NCBI RefSeq assembly: GCF_052324685.1 | Contig: NC_135222.1 | Location: 8,753,373-8,817,372, forward strand | DNA: 64,000 nt | Source: Brachyhypopomus gauderio | Taxonomy: Eukaryota > Chordata > Actinopteri > Gymnotiformes > Hypopomidae | Direction: 5' to 3' | Part shown: in pieces, positions 10,857 to 28,700 of the stretch | How the letters are laid out: every line of letters begins with the position of its first letter | Position numbering within the stretch: the first letter of the stretch is position 1 | Program-made: the position numbers and the translations under genes | Notes under the pieces: model-generated | Database searches by the model: none | Seen by the model: only the letters and a program-made list of their open reading frames with translations | What the model was told of the DNA's origin: nothing

Positions 10857-13800
10857 TCAGAAGATCTTGAAGCGGTCTTTGAGGAGGGTCAGTGTGGGGG
10901 CCCTACGCTTGCTCTGGGCCCTAGATGACTTAACCGTCACCAGCTTGGCGGTGGCCGGCGTGGGGAGCTCCTTGTAGCAGGGCATGAGGGCAGGAGCTGA
11001 TGAGAGATTGCCCAGGGACTTGTCTTCACTGATGTAGAGCGGCCGGACCGCGAGGCTCCGCTCCGCCTCGCGCCGCACCTCCCGCACGGCCTCGTGAAAG
11101 ACGTGCTGCACAGACGGGAAGTCCAGGCAGGCGGACACCTCGAAAAACGCACAGCCAAAACGCAAGGCCAGGCTCTCCCCTTCCGTCTGGCTCACCTGTC
11201 TGGGAGACAGAGATTATTTCGTCAGACTTCATTCTGCTGCATGCAAAGGTAAAATCATAAGAAAAGAAAGCGGTAAAGACAAGACACCCGCTCTTTTTTT
11301 TAGATCACTTAACGTTCTACGTACAACCTTCTTTTATTGGGTAAACTGATCTCATAAGCTTAAATGCAAATACACAGAAGTGACACTTGATGTAGATAAA
11401 TCTTTACAGAAGATCGACCACCCAGAAAATGAGAGATTAGACATTTTACTTAAAAAAAAAACCACACGTGGAAAAGCTAGCACCTTGCACTGCATAACAT
11501 TTACTTCAGCTCCAAAGGATTAAAGGGTTGACAAGTTAAGGGTTTATGTAAATAATTACTGTTGCACATGAACTGTGATCAATCTCAGTTGTACACTTTG
11601 ATGTGGACACCACAAGCTCATGCTCATGCTCTGGATGAGTGAACGCAAAAGCTCCCATTTCCGAAATGGTCAGTCCATCTGTTTTACTTTAGATAATAAA
11701 AAACATTTCTCAGAGCAAACCCCACAGTTTTTAAATGTTCTTTACATAAAAATACAGTGTCTGTTTATATAATTTCTATTGTGTTTTTTTCTTGTAAACG
11801 AATAATTAAAGAAACATACCTGCTATACACATATACCCAAATTGTCTTATTTATCGTGCCACATAACATAGTATTTTAAATGTATAGTATTTTTAATACT
11901 ATAGTTTTCATTTATTATAGTTTTAAATATGTTTTATATTCATATTTAGACTTTTAAAACCATCTACTTAAATTGTAGAGCAGATGAACCTGTATCTTTG
12001 CATGTCCACTTTATTGCCCAGTAGGATGATGGGAGCCTCAGGCTGCAGGCCTTTGGTGTAGAGGGTCACCGTCTCCAGATACTGCTGGCAAATCTCAAAG
12101 CTGCATCTGTTATCAATGCTGTAGACCACAATAAAAGCACTGGCCCAGGTCAGGTAGCGCTCACAGTTCACTGGTCCGTCCTGACAACAAACGATATGAA
12201 ACAGCAGCTGCTTTTTCTTTTTGGCATATACTGCTTTTCTATATTCCCTGTGCAACAATAACCACAATAATTAAAAGTGAAGAAAAACTGTCTAGCAAAA
12301 CCTCAGTGGCCAACCTCGTGCCTTAACAAGACATCTGCAGATTTTAAATAAGAATTAAAGGATGCAGAGAAAAAGGTTACAGGTTACTATTAAATTATCA
12401 AGCCAGAAAAAGTTGATTGAGTGCATTTTTTCAATTAAAACTGAACCAGGTCTGTAGGTCATTACCTGATCTGCTGTGTCCATCACTTTGACTTGAACAG
12501 GCTGCTGGTCTACAATCTCCTCTGAGGAATATGTGTCTTCTATGAACAGAATATGACAGGATCTGTTTTTTCATAGTCAGAGCTGCAATACATTTTACCT
12601 CAGGGTCAATGAATTCAATAGTTTCAGGAAGTATTTAGACCCCTTGTTGTACACTTGTAATGTGTTGCAGATTTGACTTTGAATCCTAAAAATCTCCATC
12701 CATCCATCTATCTATCCATCCATCCATCACTCACATAAATATTCAGACCTTTTGCGGTGGTTTTCAATATTGTATGAGGGAGTATGAGGCTATGACAGTG
12801 TTTCTATGGGGAGAAGGGAGATCAACGGATGGATGATAAATTCCAAATGTCCTTGAATGGCCCAGCCAAAGTCCAGACCCTACTGAGCATCTGATACAAC
12901 TAAAGATGGGAGTTGAGATACTCCTCATCCAATCTGGCACAGCTTGAGAGGATCTGCCAAGAAGAATAGGATAGACTGCCCAAACGAAGGTGTTTAAAGC
13001 ATACAGAGATGTACTCATGAAGACTGCTGCCAAAAGGGGCTTCAACAAATATTGAATAAATGGCCTGAATAGTTTTATGAATACGTTTTCACTTCAATAT
13101 GTTCAAGAGAAGATTGAGGAGTAAAAATGGCAATTACATCCTTTCAAAATTACATTCACATTTACATGGACACCAATAAAGGGAACTGAATACTTTGTGA
13201 ATAAACTGTACAGATAGATAAATACAATTATTAATTTAAATGTAAAAGATAAATGAAGAACAACTGATTTAACTAGACAAATTACACATGGGAGGTGTCA
13301 AAATTAAGATAATTAAAGAAATGCTAAATATTAAAGTGCCAAAACTTCAAATAAAATATATAATCTGTCAAAATAAAATGTGAAAATAAAGACAGAATAA
13401 ATAAAAAATGAAAATTAAAAGTTAAATCAGGGGGTCAAGAAAGACAAGTAAGTCGAGTGGTTTGAACCTTGTCTTTAAGAATAAAAAGATTTTTATCCAA
13501 TTCATCACCCATATTTCTAAGGATTTAACAGGTTATGGTTTAGGCAAAATGAAAGTGATATATTGTAGCTCGTGCTTATTAGCTGGTTTAAAATTATTTG
13601 CATGTGAACTGAAAGCCTTGAAGTATTGGTCTTGCCTTTCTGTCGCTGTTCATCCATGTTTTGATTTAAGCAGCCTAATTTGGAATTATCATCATAAACC
13701 ACCAACATACTGACAAACCTTGATACATCATTTATGACTTTCACGAAAGAGTAAAAATAGTAGTGCTCACCGAGGTTAGGGTCATATTCACTAATGAAAC

Positions 13801-14246
13801 GCTTCGTGAGAAACTTCACAGTCAGAGCTGCAAGGGACAGACAAACTTCCTGTGACTGCAAGTATGAGATGCTGGAAGTTATAAAACATAATGTCTACTC
13901 AAGAAGACCATGGGAAATCCATTTACCCCAAAGATCTGTATGAATTACGGACAGTTCAGCTCCAATAAAACTTACTACAGAAAAGGTACACTTCTCTAGT
14001 CCAGTACTGAGCATGTTTTCTTAATCAAAACTGTATACAATCTTTATCTACGCATAATGTAATAAATGTCACAGGATGAAAGACTACTTCAAATATATAT
14101 ACCGTGTGTTCAGAACCGATCATACATGTCATACCTGATTTTCCTGAACCCATAGCTCCCAGAACCACGACGTTGCACTCTGCCGGTTCGTGTTCTGGAA
14201 CCGTTACGATGTTGCAAGTTCTTGCTTTCCCGAACATGAGAGACAT
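10857..14246 (-). CDS. rasl12: RASL12, Ras-like small GTPase
   Basis: Five exons on the minus strand: 14246-14135, 13827-13771, 12539-12466, 12180-11990, 11199-10857, with consistent phases. The product aligns along its length with human RASL12. The conserved effector stretch ALTVKFLTKRFISEYDPNL and the C terminus SSRAQSKRRAPTLTLLK are near identical. G boxes seen: P-loop GAMGSGKS, where Ras Gly12 is Met; G3 DTADQDGP, where Ras Gly60 is Asp but the Gln61 position is kept; G4 NKVD; G5 SACL. There is no CAAX box, so membrane attachment by prenylation is not expected. RASL12 is an atypical Ras-family member of poorly known function. The gene faces kbtbd13 head to head across 1.3 kb, as in human. 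Intron 2 holds a Tc1-type relic. The start at 14246 (MSLMFGK) matches the human start MSSVFGK. Confidence 0.93.
12605..13214. mobile_element. Tc1/mariner DNA transposon relic in rasl12 intron 2
   Basis: The ends carry related inverted sequences: AAGTATTTAGACCCCTT near 12628 and, on the other strand near 13195, AAGTATTCAGTTCCCTT, the terminal-repeat type of many fish Tc1 elements. Inside, GAATGGCCCAGCCAAAGTCC at about 12855 is the DNA for the end of the DDE domain (the WPAQSPD-type motif), with a damaged transposase tail after it. The element is about 600 bases, so most of the transposase is gone. A degenerate CATC microsatellite (12698-12728) lies inside. Confidence 0.7.
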
Positions 14247-15586
14247 CGTGAGCAGCAAAGCGGCGATGCATTTAGAAAAGCGTCGGTAAAGCACAAAAGT
14301 GACAGCATTCACGCTCTATCAGCGCCTGTTCGCTTCTTGCCTGCTTGGTGTTGTTGTTCTTTTAATCAGCGTCCGTTGAAAATCACCTGAGCACTATTAT
14401 ATATTTCCAATGGACGACATTTCTGAATGACACACAACTAAGACGACACTGCGTTAACCCAAAGTGGTGATATAAACTACGAAGAATACTATTCGATTGT
14501 GCCCCATCTCGTAAGTCACTCACATTATAGATGGTGATGCTGTTAAAAAAGACCTAAAACGTCGGGTAGTGCCTAAAAGTTCTGACATGATGTGCGAATT
14601 CTAAAGATTACGTAGGCTATAACCTATGCTTGACAATCTGGAAACCGCGCCTCCAAAATAAACGGATCCCAGGCCACTGCCTGCCTTATCCAAATAATCA
14701 TGTGTCAGTTATATTCCTCAAGAGAAAAATTAAACGTTTTAAGCCTGGTAAGAAAGGAGTCACCAGACTCGTCCCATCACAACCCTTTGGCCTTATGAAA
14801 ATGATGGAGTGTGATAGAAAAGTATTAAATAGCTTATCGATACATGTGCAGAGCAAATTATTTTCTTGAGTAATTTGTCAACTTAATTTAGTTGAAACTA
14901 TCACCTCTTTTACACTTTCTGAGACCCCTTTATCATCTTTACCTCTTCCAGTTCTCTTTTGCCACTGTTACATTCACATGTGTACAGCTCTTTCCCCAGA
15001 AACAAATCTCTTGAAAGGGTTTCAACGTACAGAAAATGCCATAATTTACACCAGGTGCTGGTTCAGATCACTGGTTCAGACTGCATTAAAGGAGGTTACC
15101 AATCTCTCCCAAAAAAGGCATTTAAGTAATTAGGCCACTTGGTCAATCACATTCATGTTTTGATCTATAACGTCAGTGTAGACTATAGTTCAGATTTTTA
15201 TAGTAGCTCATGGACAGACACTTGGAGTGTGTCCCTGAACTTCCTGATCTTCTGATCCCAAACCATGTGCCTGACATACAATGTATCAGATTTACATTCT
15301 CTGCATGTCTACCAAGAGCATAAGGCAGAAAGTCACAAGCGTAGAGGCAGCACAGTAATGTCCTAGCGCCGTGCCTCTGCTTTCTACACACCTTATTTTA
15401 GCTCTCCCTGAGGCCAAACGTTTCTCTTCTATGTATAGCCATCTCTATTCCCGTCGCTGTTAAGGGAAACACAAACAGTAGATACTTGGTTGGTGCGTTT
15501 GTCAGTTGCTCGCTGCCAAGCAACCCAGAACACCGAAGATTTTGTGTTTTGTACAGCAGATCCGTTTTGTACCCTCCAAAGTTTAG
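14247..15586. promoter_or_regulatory. divergent rasl12/kbtbd13 intergenic region
   Basis: The 1.3 kb between two head-to-head genes must hold both promoters. No coding sequence is recognised. No strong CpG island is visible; a moderately CpG-rich patch lies around 14150-14350 over rasl12 exon 1 and another around 15450-15700 over the start of kbtbd13. Shared regulation is only an inference from the arrangement. Confidence 0.35.
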
Positions 15587-17041
15587 ATGAAAGTCACCGA
15601 TAGCGACTTGATGGAGCCCAGCAGCTGTGCTGGCTCAGGCAGCGAGGCTACGAAGCAGACCGAACAGCCTCGCGCCATGGCGGGAACAGCCGTAAGAGTC
15701 AGGGTGGACGGGAGCATTTTCGAAGTGGACAAAGCGCTCCTGGCAGACAACTGCGAATACTTCCAGGCACTTTTCCAGTCAGGAATGAGGGAATGCCAGC
15801 AGGAAGAGATCTGCCTTCAAGTTGTGAGTGCTTGCGGGTTCCTGGTGGCACTCCGGGTGATACATGGCGAGAGACCCATCCTTGATGACCATGAAATCGT
15901 CAAAGCAGCGGAGTGTGCTGCCTTTCTTCAGGTGAAGCCTCTCGTCAAACATCTCACAAACATCATCAACTCCGACAACTGCCTCCTCATGTACCACTCA
16001 GCAGCCACTTACGGCTTATGGGAACTTTATAAAAGCTCCGCTTTGTTCATTTGTGACATGTACCAAGACCTAAAAGAGGACATGAGGTGCTTGTCAAAGG
16101 ATCTGATTGATTATGTTGAGGCACTCATTCCTAGTACGTATGTTATTGTTGGTACCCACTCTCCAACCATTGAGTTGCTCCAGGACTTCATGAGAACAGT
16201 GTGTTATTTTGATGAGGACGAAAAAGACTGGAGAGTCCTCACTCACTTACCACTTAATGCTAGCACAACCATGGCTGGAATTACAGCCCTGAATAATAAG
16301 ATCTACATTGTTGGTGGAGTGTACGACATTAACAATAAAATTGTAGACTCTGGTTACTGCTACGATGCGACCTCTGATACCTGGAGCACATTTTCTAACC
16401 CACAGCAGCCTCGTTACAACTGCACCCTGGTGGGACTCGAAGGATCTATCTATGCACTGGGTGGAGAGTATGAAAGAACCACCATGTCATCTGTGGAAAA
16501 GTACAACGTCGCCACAGATACATGGAGTTTTGTTGCCAGTCTCCCAAAACCCCTTTCTGCAGTAGCATGCACCAAATGCATGGAGAGGATCTTCATCTGT
16601 CTCTGGAAACCTAAAGATGCCACAGAGATCTATGAATATCTACCAGAGAGGGATGAGTGGATTCAAGTCACTACACTCATAAGGCATCAAAGTTATGGGC
16701 ATTGCATGGTGGGCCACAGGGACAATTTGTATGTGATGAGGAATGGCCCAAGTGATGACTTTTTAAGATGCATGATGGACTGTTATAATCTGACCACAGG
16801 TCAGTGGACAGCAATGTTAGGTCAGTATGAAAACAGCAAAGGAGCTTTGTTCACGGCAGTGGTGAGAGGCGACTCGGTATTCACTGTGAATCGCAGAGCG
16901 ACAGTTGAGTATTCCATTGAGGACGACAAATGGAAGATGAAAAAAGAGATGACAGGATTTCCGAGAATTGGCTCCAAGTGGGCTTTCCTCCTGAGATTGC
17001 CCAAGAAAAGCAAAGAGCCTCTGGGAAAGCCAGATTTTTAA
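15587..17041 (+). CDS. kbtbd13: KBTBD13, BTB-Kelch CUL3 adaptor (single exon)
   Basis: A single uninterrupted frame of 484 codons; human KBTBD13 is also intronless. An N-terminal BTB domain (VRVRVDGSIFEVDKALL, FQSGMREC) is followed by a short BACK-like part and about five Kelch repeats, including NNKIYIVGGVYD, GSIYALGGEYE, DNLYVMRNGPSDD and KGALFTAVVRGDSVF. KBTBD13 is a substrate adaptor of CUL3 ubiquitin ligase in striated muscle and binds thin filaments; human mutations cause nemaline myopathy 6. Start choice: the first Met gives 30 extra residues with no human counterpart and a weak context. The Met at 15677 sits in GCCATGG and aligns with the human start, giving 454 residues (human 458). 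I favour 15677. Confidence 0.95.
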   Translation: MKVTDSDLMEPSSCAGSGSEATKQTEQPRAMAGTAVRVRVDGSIFEVDKALLADNCEYFQALFQSGMRECQQEEICLQVVSACGFLVALRVIHGERPILDDHEIVKAAECAAFLQVKPLVKHLTNIINSDNCLLMYHSAATYGLWELYKSSALFICDMYQDLKEDMRCLSKDLIDYVEALIPSTYVIVGTHSPTIELLQDFMRTVCYFDEDEKDWRVLTHLPLNASTTMAGITALNNKIYIVGGVYDINNKIVDSGYCYDATSDTWSTFSNPQQPRYNCTLVGLEGSIYALGGEYERTTMSSVEKYNVATDTWSFVASLPKPLSAVACTKCMERIFICLWKPKDATEIYEYLPERDEWIQVTTLIRHQSYGHCMVGHRDNLYVMRNGPSDDFLRCMMDCYNLTTGQWTAMLGQYENSKGALFTAVVRGDSVFTVNRRATVEYSIEDDKWKMKKEMTGFPRIGSKWAFLLRLPKKSKEPLGKPDF

Positions 17042-18315
17042 TAAAGGTCAAGGTTCTGAAGTGACCTCTGACCTCCTACAAGCTCTTCTGTAGAATGCTA
17101 TTATTGGCTATAGCATGATTGGTTGATTGTTATTGGCTGTTTGTGGAAATAGAACACTTCTTCACTTTTCCTACAATATCTATATGAAATGCCTAAAACT
17201 AAATTAGGATTGTGAAAAAGGAAAAAATCCACACACAACCTTTCCAATCTACCTTCAACTGTCCCATGTGTCAGACTGTAACATTTCCAGCACACCTCAA
17301 ATGTATTTATATTTTTCCCTATTTTTCATCCAAATAAAGAATGATTAAAATGTATTTTGTGAAGAGAACATTTACTATCTGCCTTTAGAAGCAATTAGAG
17401 GACATATTTTAACGGATTCATTAAAATAACAAGAGCATAACTCCCACATGTATCTACAGAAGAAAAACAAATGATTGTGAAAGCAAATGACTTCTAGTCA
17501 AATTATAGACAATCTCCAAATAACACATTGACATTCCTTCTTGCTTTGTAACTGCTGAAGAGACTTCAGCAGTTACACTGTAAATATAAAGATATAACTA
17601 ATCAAACCACAAGTGAAACATTTTCTGTTTAACCATCACATACTGATAGTCTGTCAGCAGAATGTTTTCCAAGACTGCTTTCACTGAAACTACTTATTTA
17701 AACATTCTGTAAGATCAAAGCCATATAAAGGTTTGGAAAACAGCGCAAAGAACTTGAGAAATGAGGGCTATTGAACTCCGCGACAGCAGATCTCTAAAGC
17801 AAATCTGCTCTGGTAGAACAGGGTGATCACTGTTTAGATTTTCTCTTCCATTATCATCTGAGTATTTTTGGCTAAGAGTCCAGTATTGAATGATTTCACA
17901 TCTTATGAGGTGAGTGATTGGAAGGGTTATTTGAGGTCATTTTATAATGACCTAGAAGAGTCCATTTAAAGTTTGAAAATGGAGGTTAAGTATAGTATAA
18001 TATATAAGATGCAGTAAAACCCTCTATTAGTTCTACAGCATGTAATAAATAAACATAGCATTTTGCATAAATACATACATAATTTGAAGAACAAAGAAGG
18101 GAAAATTAATGCCTAAAATATAGACTGATAGTGGAACAACATGTCAACTGTATGAAAAATCATGTCAGTTGCACAAATTGGCAAAATTAATCTACAATGA
18201 CGCTGGCTTTTAGATATGTACATTGTATGAGTTGCATTCATCTTTTCATGGGAAGCTGGCCCATCAAAGCCAGAGTTCATCATTCATAGCCCTGTGTACA
18301 GCTAGGTTCATGTGG
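17042..18315. other. kbtbd13 3' UTR and intergenic region
   Basis: Follows the kbtbd13 stop codon. An AATAAA lies at 17333-17338. The rest, up to the ubap1l stop codon, is AT-rich with no recognised gene; it should contain the ubap1l 3' UTR on the minus strand. Confidence 0.6.
17333..17338 (+). terminator. kbtbd13: polyadenylation signal of kbtbd13
   Basis: AATAAA 292 bases after the stop codon, the first canonical signal downstream. Confidence 0.65.
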
Positions 18316-23657
<5,342 letters not shown>

Positions 23658-25785
23658 TTTCTCCCTGGAAGATTAACAATCTACAGCCCATACAGAGATA
23701 GGTCTGGCAGTGAAACCTGGACTGAACTGGAACTCCTAAACAGTGAGAAATATATTCATATATTCCAGATGAAAAGCCCCAGCATGTGGAGCATAGTTTC
23801 CCAGAGAACGCTTATTTGTTTAATTTCCTAATGAAACCCCTTAATATTTTTTTTACTAATTTCCTAATTTCATTTTTGTGTAATTTGATACACTGTGGTG
23901 CATAGCAATAAATAATTGGAGACTACAGATCACACCAGCTGTATCGCAACCACCCAGTGGACATCCACTACCTATAGTGTGTGTTACAGAGGAACTGGGA
24001 GTCAGTGCCCTTTCTTCCATATGTACAATCAGTTTCGCTCTCTCATAAGAGATCTGGACTGAGGAGGCAATTCAGAGACCAGTATTCAATGCAGAATCTG
24101 CGTTGAGAGTGATTAGGCCAATAACCTCTGAAAGGTTGACCTAGTGGAACAGACGGCAGTGTGCCAACAGCCAGCAGACCACAAAGCCCATGGAAATGTG
24201 CCAGGACATCCACTCAGTTCAGGTTGCCTGCTACACTGCCTCAAAAAGCCCCCAAAGCAGATGGTTCTAGACTCTTAATACCAAGTCGGGGTTGCCAGAT
24301 TCTCAGTAAGCTCTTAAGTAATTTTCCTTGTTGAGAAGGTTGGAACAGTGGGACCTTCACGATGTCTGGTGGTGTGTTGCTCCTCACCTATAATGGAGGT
24401 TTTTACATCTAAATTATATTGATGCAATGTGATCTAAATTCCAAGGCTAGTGACATACTGTTCTAAGAAATGTCATTGTTTGGAATATAACTCAGGATGA
24501 GGTGAAGCTTTCAGTGTACAACCAGACCATTACAAGGCTATTTAAACTACAAAGAGCTAAGCTGAAGCTGGAAGCTATACCGGAGTCTAGCGTTAACAGA
24601 CATTTCTGACACTCATGTCCAACTGGGATTGTAAATTGTTTGTAAATGTTTAAAATCAGACTCAAATATTTATTCCCAAAGTCTTAACATTTTTTATCTA
24701 CATTAAGTACGTCATCATCGTATAAACACTATTATATGAAATTAGGTACCAAACTGGAGGCCACTATACAGCCATTTTAATATGCACTGTAGACAGCAGA
24801 AACACATGGTTTACTACATTCATAGACGCGACTTGTCAAAGCTCCTGGTGGTATGCTGGAATGTCATCTCAGACTAAAACCGATCTATGCTTACACCAAG
24901 ACTTGCATAAAAAAAAAAGTGTCCAAGATCACACAATCAGTGTGCTCTTTGAAAGTCAACATCACTCATAATTTAATGAGAAAACACAAGCCTTGAAGAT
25001 GTATGTGGATACAAAATAAGTTAAAACCATTACTCGGAAATATTGTACAAAACAGTCAGTAAAACGTGCATCACCTACCATTGTTCTTCTGTGTTTCTGA
25101 GCGTGTGTGGTCTCAGGACCGTGCAGTGTGTGGTTACTTTTGCTGTGTGGGAATTAGGACAAGCAGGTATTGCTCCACTAATCCACTGACGACATCACAT
25201 CGTCAGCCGTCTACATTAACACCTTAAGACCTTATATAAACAGACCTTTAAATTATCACATTTAAAATAACTGTATTGGCCTTTAACACTAAACTATGAC
25301 ACAGTCATGTTCATTTGAGCAATATACAAAACTAACACATTTATATTTAAAGAATTACACACTCTTAGTGGCCGCATGTAAACAGACAGCACAGCCAAAA
25401 ATGTCACTGTAAACAGTTCCGAGAAAACCACTGTGTGGCTGTCCAGCTAAGTGTACAATCACTGTGGTTCCCTATAGATCAGCTTTGAACCTTTTGGCCT
25501 GATCAGCCCTCAACTTAGCTTTTGTAAGAAACCTTATAAAAGTATTGACCAAATATTAACAGACATTATTGTTCAGCACAAGTCCTTAAGTCCTTTATTT
25601 CACACTCCAATCAACATGGTATAAAAATAATTTATTACTGTACAATTTATCTGTCGGTAGAGTCTGGTGCAATTGGTATAACAGCCAACTCCAGCTCACT
25701 TTTTTTTATTAGCATGCTCTTTGCAGTATGTGGCTGTAGAATTTAGCAGTGAATCAGCCTCTCAGAACCAACTGGCTAAAGTGGG
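23658..25785 (-). other. ubap1l leader/intron and pdcd7 3' UTR
   Basis: Upstream of the ubap1l start codon (acceptor cttccag shortly before the ATG) is a long AT-rich stretch without coding sequence. On the minus strand a donor CAATG|GTAGGT at about 25078 would end a plausible non-coding first exon near 25080-25150. The pdcd7 3' UTR occupies about 25600-25785. Nothing else is recognised; the block 24000-24300 looks repeat-like but I cannot classify it. Confidence 0.4.
25631..25636 (-). terminator. pdcd7: polyadenylation signal of pdcd7
   Basis: AATAAA on the minus strand 150 bases after the pdcd7 stop codon; a second copy lies at 25594-25599. Either would end a short 3' UTR. Confidence 0.55.
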
Positions 25786-28700
25786 TCACTTCTCCAAAGC
25801 AGTGGCCCAGACGTCATCTGCTGGAGGGTCCGGAAGAACCCAGCCCTGTGGAATTGATGTGCCGTCAGGGTGACCTTCAGGAACCAGGAACTGATCCCAC
25901 TCTCTCCTGTGAATGGAGATGGAAAGTATGACATTTCAGATTTCACGTCCATTCTTGTACATAGGCACAGGAGAAATGTTTGCCATAAAAATGTTAGAGC
26001 CACAGGTTCTTCACCTTATCTGAATAAGGGACGGTAGAGAGTGCTCCGCTTGTGTGTAGTACTCATAGAAAGGTTGAAGTGGGTGATCTGGAGGCAATTC
26101 AGCTGATGGGAAGAGCAAACAAGAACCATGTTCTCCACACACATACAAACAAGCACAAACAACCACACTGCCCCAGTAAACCCAAAGCCACACCTTGAAC
26201 CCAACTTTTTCCCTCAATACAGAAAGCCAAAATATCACTAACCACACCCTGGTGGTTATAAGCACCATTCAAAAGTTCAGACCCAGGAGATTGGCCTCGG
26301 GCATACGTGAAACACAGTCTACCCAAGCTCCTGTTGCCAGATGCCGGGATGACGCAAAGCAGCTCACTACCTCCGAAGAGCATGGCGTCTATCTCCCGTT
26401 TCCTCTGCAGGAAGCGATCCTTCTCTTTCTTCAGACGCTTTTCACGATCCCGGCGCCGCTCTTCCTCCTGCTCGCCCTCCAGCATGACACGCAGGGCCTT
26501 CTCCTCGGCCCCATACACAGCCGTGCGCTTCCGGATCAGGTCCCTCAGCCGGGCCACGTGCCGCTCAAACACGTCGTCACACTCCTTCTCCGGGAACATG
26601 CCTGCAGTGGAAAAGACAGCAACGAAATCGACTGGTAAAGATCTTCTTAATACAGTTGAAGACAGGATCTGAACAGAATAAGCAGAGTTAATTAATAAAG
26701 GGGATAAACAAATCAATGCATAAACATTTACAACATTTTTCAGGCACTGTTATTCAGTGACTTACACTTGTTAGGGATATTTGGCTTTCAGGCAAAATTT
26801 CAGGATGAACCTAAAATGCACTCTGTTTTGGTGAAAATGTGACCTTCTCTAAACTTTTGAATGTACATGTCCAACTGTTCAATGCTTCAGTACCTCACTA
26901 TTATGAGCCTTCAAACAGCATGTTCTCAGACAGAAGTGGCCACTTAGCTTAGTGTGTCACAGAGTGTCATCAGCAGGTTGCAACACAGATGCAGAGACTT
27001 GAAGAGTCACAGAAAGGCATAGATGTGGACGTCCTTTGGCCACATCCTACAGTGATTACTGCTTCATTGTGAACAGTGCCCTGCGGACCCTTTGAATGCC
27101 ACACAACACCAGGCATTCAGGGAGGTGAGAGGCACCCAAGTGTCATGTCAGACCTTTCAAACCCATTTACATCAGAGTGGTCTGTGTGCTAGACTTACAA
27201 GTGTACCTAACCACACCACCAGGTACAGGCGTCATCGTCTTGACTGGGCCAGAGAGCATTTACGTTGGATGAGGGATCAGTGGGCCTCAGTGCTGTTCAC
27301 TGTTGGAAGTCGATTCACAATGAGCAGAAATGGTGGCCACCAATGTTGTGGGGAGATGTCAAGAAGAGGGATATTGCGTCAGCCACTACAATCCCCAGAC
27401 AAGTTTCTGGTGGTGGTGGTTACAGGTGTGTGTGCAGGTGTGTCTAGTCATTAAAAACTGCCCTACACTTTGTGAATTGTACAGTGACAAACCCATGCTA
27501 CTTGAATAACATTAGTCCAGTCATTGAGCCTCTGCATGAACAACAGAGGCCTAATTACATCTTCATGGATGACAATGCTCCACCTCATCAAGGTCACATT
27601 ATTGGGGAACAGCTGCTGTCCACTGGGGTACCTCAAATAGAGCAGCCTGCACTTTCTCCAGCCCTGAATTCAATAGAAAACCTGTAGAGGCTCATAACTC
27701 TGTCCCACAGATCCACAATGACCTGATGGCTGCCCTTCAAGAAGAGTGGGGTACCAGACCTCAGCAGGCAATAATGTTGACTTAGGAACAGCATGAGACA
27801 TTGTTGTCAAGCTGTACTTGATGCTCAATAGCACATTTTTGTTGTATACCCACCATAGTTGCTTTTGTTTCAATAAATTCACCATTGCATTCTCAGATTC
27901 TAAATGCTCTACTTTCATGATATATCACTATAGTGTGATTTATTTTCACGGTTTCCATAAATTTCACCCAAAAGCCAAATATCCCTAACTTTTTTGTGAG
28001 TAATGTATTAATGAATACACACTGGACATTTTAATATCATTTTATCCTCATTCTGGCTATTGACCAAAGAGTTAGAAGTGCAAATCTTGCAACAGCAAAA
28101 CTGGCCTACCAGTTGGAACCTTAAAATATAATACAGCAAATGCTTATTCAGTCCTTACATCTCTTCAGCACAGTTCATGGCTAATTTAAACATCAAGCTG
28201 ACCATAACTAACTCCATAAGCCTTCTCACTTCCAGCACCAAGCCTGTGCATCAGAGCACTCCTGTCTGTGTTGGCTGGGTCAGTGGGGGTCTCGATAAAC
28301 ACACAGGCTGCTGTTTACCCTTCCTGGCTGCAGCCTCTTTTCGGAGTTTCCTCAGCTTCTCCAAGGCCCTGAGGATGTCCAGCATTCTCTTCGCATCGGC
28401 CTGTTTCTTCCTCACCTCCGAGAGAACCGCGTCAGCCGCCAGCTTCAGCTCCCGCTCCTGCATGAGGGGACACGAAACACAAGCACACCTGACCCACCAC
28501 TCATGTCAGCTCACTCACCTCAGGAGGCTGTAATCCCTTCTCAAATTTACAGAATGCGCATAAAATAATATGCACCTAAGACTTCAGATGTAGGTCAAAA
28601 AATATTGTAATGAAAAAGATAAAAACAGACCGCATTTTCACAACTTGACCGAATGCTGCATTAATGACTATGCCTGAATGAAGCCGGTCAACTGGCAGAC

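Noticed and set aside
16365-16565. Second coding frame inside kbtbd13
   Set aside because: Shadow of the real frame; no conservation pattern or start context supports overlapping coding.
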